Origin: Gammaproteobacteria bacterium
Lineage (GTDB): Bacteria > Pseudomonadota > Gammaproteobacteria > Xanthomonadales > Xanthomonadaceae
Direction: 5' to 3'
Length of the DNA stretch: 7,040 nt
Assembly (NCBI GenBank): GCA_025360985.1
Contig: JANYBA010000263.1
Location: forward strand, 1 to 7,040
Within the stretch, counting starts at the first letter, position 1; the number at the start of each line of letters is the position of its first letter. Positions 5,552 through 7,040 of this stretch are shown here, piece after piece. The position numbers and the translations under genes are program-made. The notes beneath the pieces are model-generated. The model saw only the letters and a program-made list of their open reading frames with translations. It was not told the origin of the DNA and ran no database searches.

Positions 5552-6745
5552 ATGACCTGGCAATTCGACATCCGCACGGCAATGCTGCTCGGCTCCGCGC
5601 TGACCTTCCTGGTCGGCGCGATGATGCTGGTCGCGAGCACGACCCAGCCGATCGCCGAGCGCGGCATCATGCGCTGGTGGGTGCTGGGCGCGATCTCCTA
5701 TTCGGTCGGATTCGCGCTGATCGGCCTGCGCGGCTGGATCTGGATCGGCTGGTCGGTCGTGCTCGGCAATGGCATCGTCGCGGTCGGCCTGGCCTGTTTT
5801 GCCATCGCCATGCGCCGCTACTTTGGCATGCCCGAGTGGCGCCGCCGGCTGCTGGCACTGGTGCCGGCGATCCTGGCGACTTCGGTGACCTTTCTGTTTG
5901 CGGTGCGCGACGACAGCTTCCGCCAGGGCCTGATCTTGCTGCAGTACGCCGTGGTGTTCGCCGTCTGCGTGCAGACCCTGTACCGCAACGACCAGCCGCC
6001 GTCGGTCGGCCGGCACATGGTTGGCGTGCTGTTCGGCACCTGCATGTGCCTGATGCTGGTGCACGCGCTGTTGGTGCTGCTGTGGCGCGATCCGATCCCG
6101 AACATCTTCGCGGTCACGCCCCTGACCATCTCCGTGTTCGTGGTCGGCGGCCTGCTGCCGGTGCTCGGGACGATCGCCTTCCTGCTGATGTGCACCGAAC
6201 GCAACCAGCGCGAGCTGGAGACAGCCGCGCGCATCGACCACCTGACCGGCATCAACAATCGTGGCGCCATCGAGGCGATGGCGACCCGGATGATCGCGAC
6301 CACCCTGCGCCACGGCGAACCGATGGCGCTGATGGTCGTGGACATCGACCACTTCAAGCGCATCAACGACGAACTCGGCCACGCCGCCGGCGACAAGGCG
6401 CTGCTGGCGACGGTGCAGATGCTGCAGCAGCTGGTGCGCACCTGCGACGTGCTCGGCCGGCTTGGCGGCGAGGAGTTCGTGCTGCTCATGCCCGATACCG
6501 ACGCCGTGCAGGCGCGCCGGGCGGCGGAGCGCATGCGGGTGGAAGTGGAGCGCACGCCGGTGACGTTCTTCGGCACCTTCCGTTCGCTGACGGTATCGAT
6601 TGGCGTCGCCGAATACCGGGTCGAGGACGGCAACTTCAGTCGCTTGCTGCAACGCGCCGACCGCGCCCTGTACTCGGCCAAGCACAGCGGCCGCAATCGC
6701 GTGCTGGTCGACCTGATGGCGCCAGACACGTTGATGGCCGTCTAG
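5552..6745 (+). CDS. Membrane diguanylate cyclase with seven-helix sensor region
   Basis: 397 residues. It makes c-di-GMP from two GTP at the cytoplasmic face. Residues 1-213 contain about seven hydrophobic segments (roughly 9-29, 42-59, 64-86, 100-118, 128-144, 156-177, 188-213) without a PAS, GAF or HAMP domain; I cannot match them to a named MASE-type sensor. A short linker (CTERNQRELETAARIDHLTGINNRGAI, about 214-240) leads into the GGDEF domain. Visible catalytic features are VVDIDHFKRINDELGHAAGD (metal Asp264), GGEEF at 305-309 (Glu307 is the second metal ligand) and a product-inhibition I-site RTCD at 296-299, five residues before GGEEF. All point to an active enzyme under feedback control. 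No EAL domain is fused. It follows rsuA in the same direction and converges with dinB (11 bases between the stops). Confidence 0.93.
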   Translation: MTWQFDIRTAMLLGSALTFLVGAMMLVASTTQPIAERGIMRWWVLGAISYSVGFALIGLRGWIWIGWSVVLGNGIVAVGLACFAIAMRRYFGMPEWRRRLLALVPAILATSVTFLFAVRDDSFRQGLILLQYAVVFAVCVQTLYRNDQPPSVGRHMVGVLFGTCMCLMLVHALLVLLWRDPIPNIFAVTPLTISVFVVGGLLPVLGTIAFLLMCTERNQRELETAARIDHLTGINNRGAIEAMATRMIATTLRHGEPMALMVVDIDHFKRINDELGHAAGDKALLATVQMLQQLVRTCDVLGRLGGEEFVLLMPDTDAVQARRAAERMRVEVERTPVTFFGTFRSLTVSIGVAEYRVEDGNFSRLLQRADRALYSAKHSGRNRVLVDLMAPDTLMAV

Positions 6746-6756
6746 TTGATGGCGGT

Positions 6757-7040
6757 TCAGGCCGCGCGGTCGCCGTCGGCGAACAGGTTTCGCTGCGGCG
6801 GCGCTTCGTCGGCGTGGTGGAAATTGGCCAGGCCGACGCCCACCAGCCGGTAACGGGTGCGCGAGGGCAGGCCGACCCGTTGGCACAGGTCGAGCGCCAG
6901 CGCCGCGAAGTGCGCCAGCGTCGGCGGTGGCGTCGCCGGCGTCAGGCTGCGGGTGATGATGCGGAAATCCGCGGTCTTGAGCTTGAGCACCACCGTGCGC
7001 GCGTTGCGATCGCGATCGCGGCTGCGCTCGCGCTCGTAGG
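6757..7040 (-). CDS. dinB: DNA polymerase IV, C-terminal part (gene continues past the window)
   Basis: The visible 93 residues are the end of a Y-family translesion polymerase; the catalytic palm and fingers lie beyond base 7040. The frame is open to the edge (reading YERERSRDRDRNARTVVLKL), so the GTG at 6993 is not the start. Signature stretches of the little-finger domain are TVVLKLKTADFRIITRS and RVGLPSRTRYRLVGVGLANF. The C-terminal tail carries QRNLF (bases 6795-6781), which fits the QxxLF beta-clamp-binding motif needed for access to the replication fork. Pol IV bypasses N2-guanine and related lesions; it is often SOS-induced, but its promoter is outside the window, so a LexA site cannot be checked. 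It ends 11 bases from the stop of the cyclase gene. Confidence 0.88.
   Translation of the reverse strand, partial: YERERSRDRDRNARTVVLKLKTADFRIITRSLTPATPPPTLAHFAALALDLCQRVGLPSRTRYRLVGVGLANFHHADEAPPQRNLFADGDRAA

Noticed and set aside
6746..6756. Possible shared terminator between the cyclase and dinB
   Set aside because: Only 11 bases separate the stops and no hairpin with a T-tract is visible in or around them.
5303..6886. 527-codon minus-strand open frame across rsuA, the cyclase and dinB
   Set aside because: His/Arg/Gln-rich antisense shadow of the well-supported GGDEF gene, and it runs over rsuA and dinB ends without a ribosome site or motif.
7006..7020. Tandem GCGATCGC near the right edge
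   Set aside because: It lies inside dinB and is explained by an Arg-Asp repeat (RDRDR) in the protein; two units are too few to call a repeat element.

Overview
The window is a gene-dense, high-GC chromosomal stretch. It looks like a gammaproteobacterium of the Xanthomonadales/Lysobacterales type. That placement is inferred from the gene repertoire (a short DUF3297 protein, DUF2237, a two-cysteine OsmC protein, RsuA), the GC-rich codon use and a leaderless-looking TAGAAT-ATG start on one gene. No phage, IS, CRISPR, tRNA or rRNA signal is visible, and nothing in base composition suggests recent transfer. Eight genes are complete or nearly so, and two more run off the window edges or are inferred only as fragments: the TPR gene at the left edge lacks its 5' end and the dinB gene at the right edge lacks its 5' end.

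Layout. 1-2211 (+): a TPR-repeat protein without its N-terminus, then three bases later a HupE/UreJ-family membrane protein with a signal peptide and an exported EF-hand loop; these two form an operon. 2222-2785 (-): a conserved four-helix membrane protein of unknown function, ending 10 bases from the HupE stop. It is divergent from 2892-3275 (+), a DUF2237 protein, and the roughly 100-base gap carries a TATAGT -10 candidate and a GC-rich inverted repeat. The DUF2237 gene converges with a DUF3297 gene (3245-3499, -) and their coding 3' ends overlap by 31 bases. The DUF3297 gene is divergent from an OsmC-family thiol peroxidase-like gene (3625-4083, +); an operator-like inverted repeat lies between them.

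4195-4656 (+) encodes a small secreted protein of unknown function, closed by a strong intrinsic terminator (4677-4708). A separately transcribed rsuA (4755-5462, +) follows, with a -10-like hexamer six bases before its ATG and no Shine-Dalgarno. Next is a seven-helix membrane diguanylate cyclase (5552-6745, +), which converges with the C-terminal part of dinB (DNA polymerase IV, 6757 to the right edge, -), including its beta-clamp-binding motif.

Functionally this is a mosaic of housekeeping and stress genes (rRNA modification, peroxide defence, translesion synthesis, c-di-GMP signalling), with one probable functional unit, the TPR-HupE pair. I found no convincing undescribed multi-gene system. 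The most worthwhile leads are the TPR/EF-hand-HupE pair, the orphan secreted and membrane proteins, the overlapping DUF2237/DUF3297 ends and the leaderless rsuA start.
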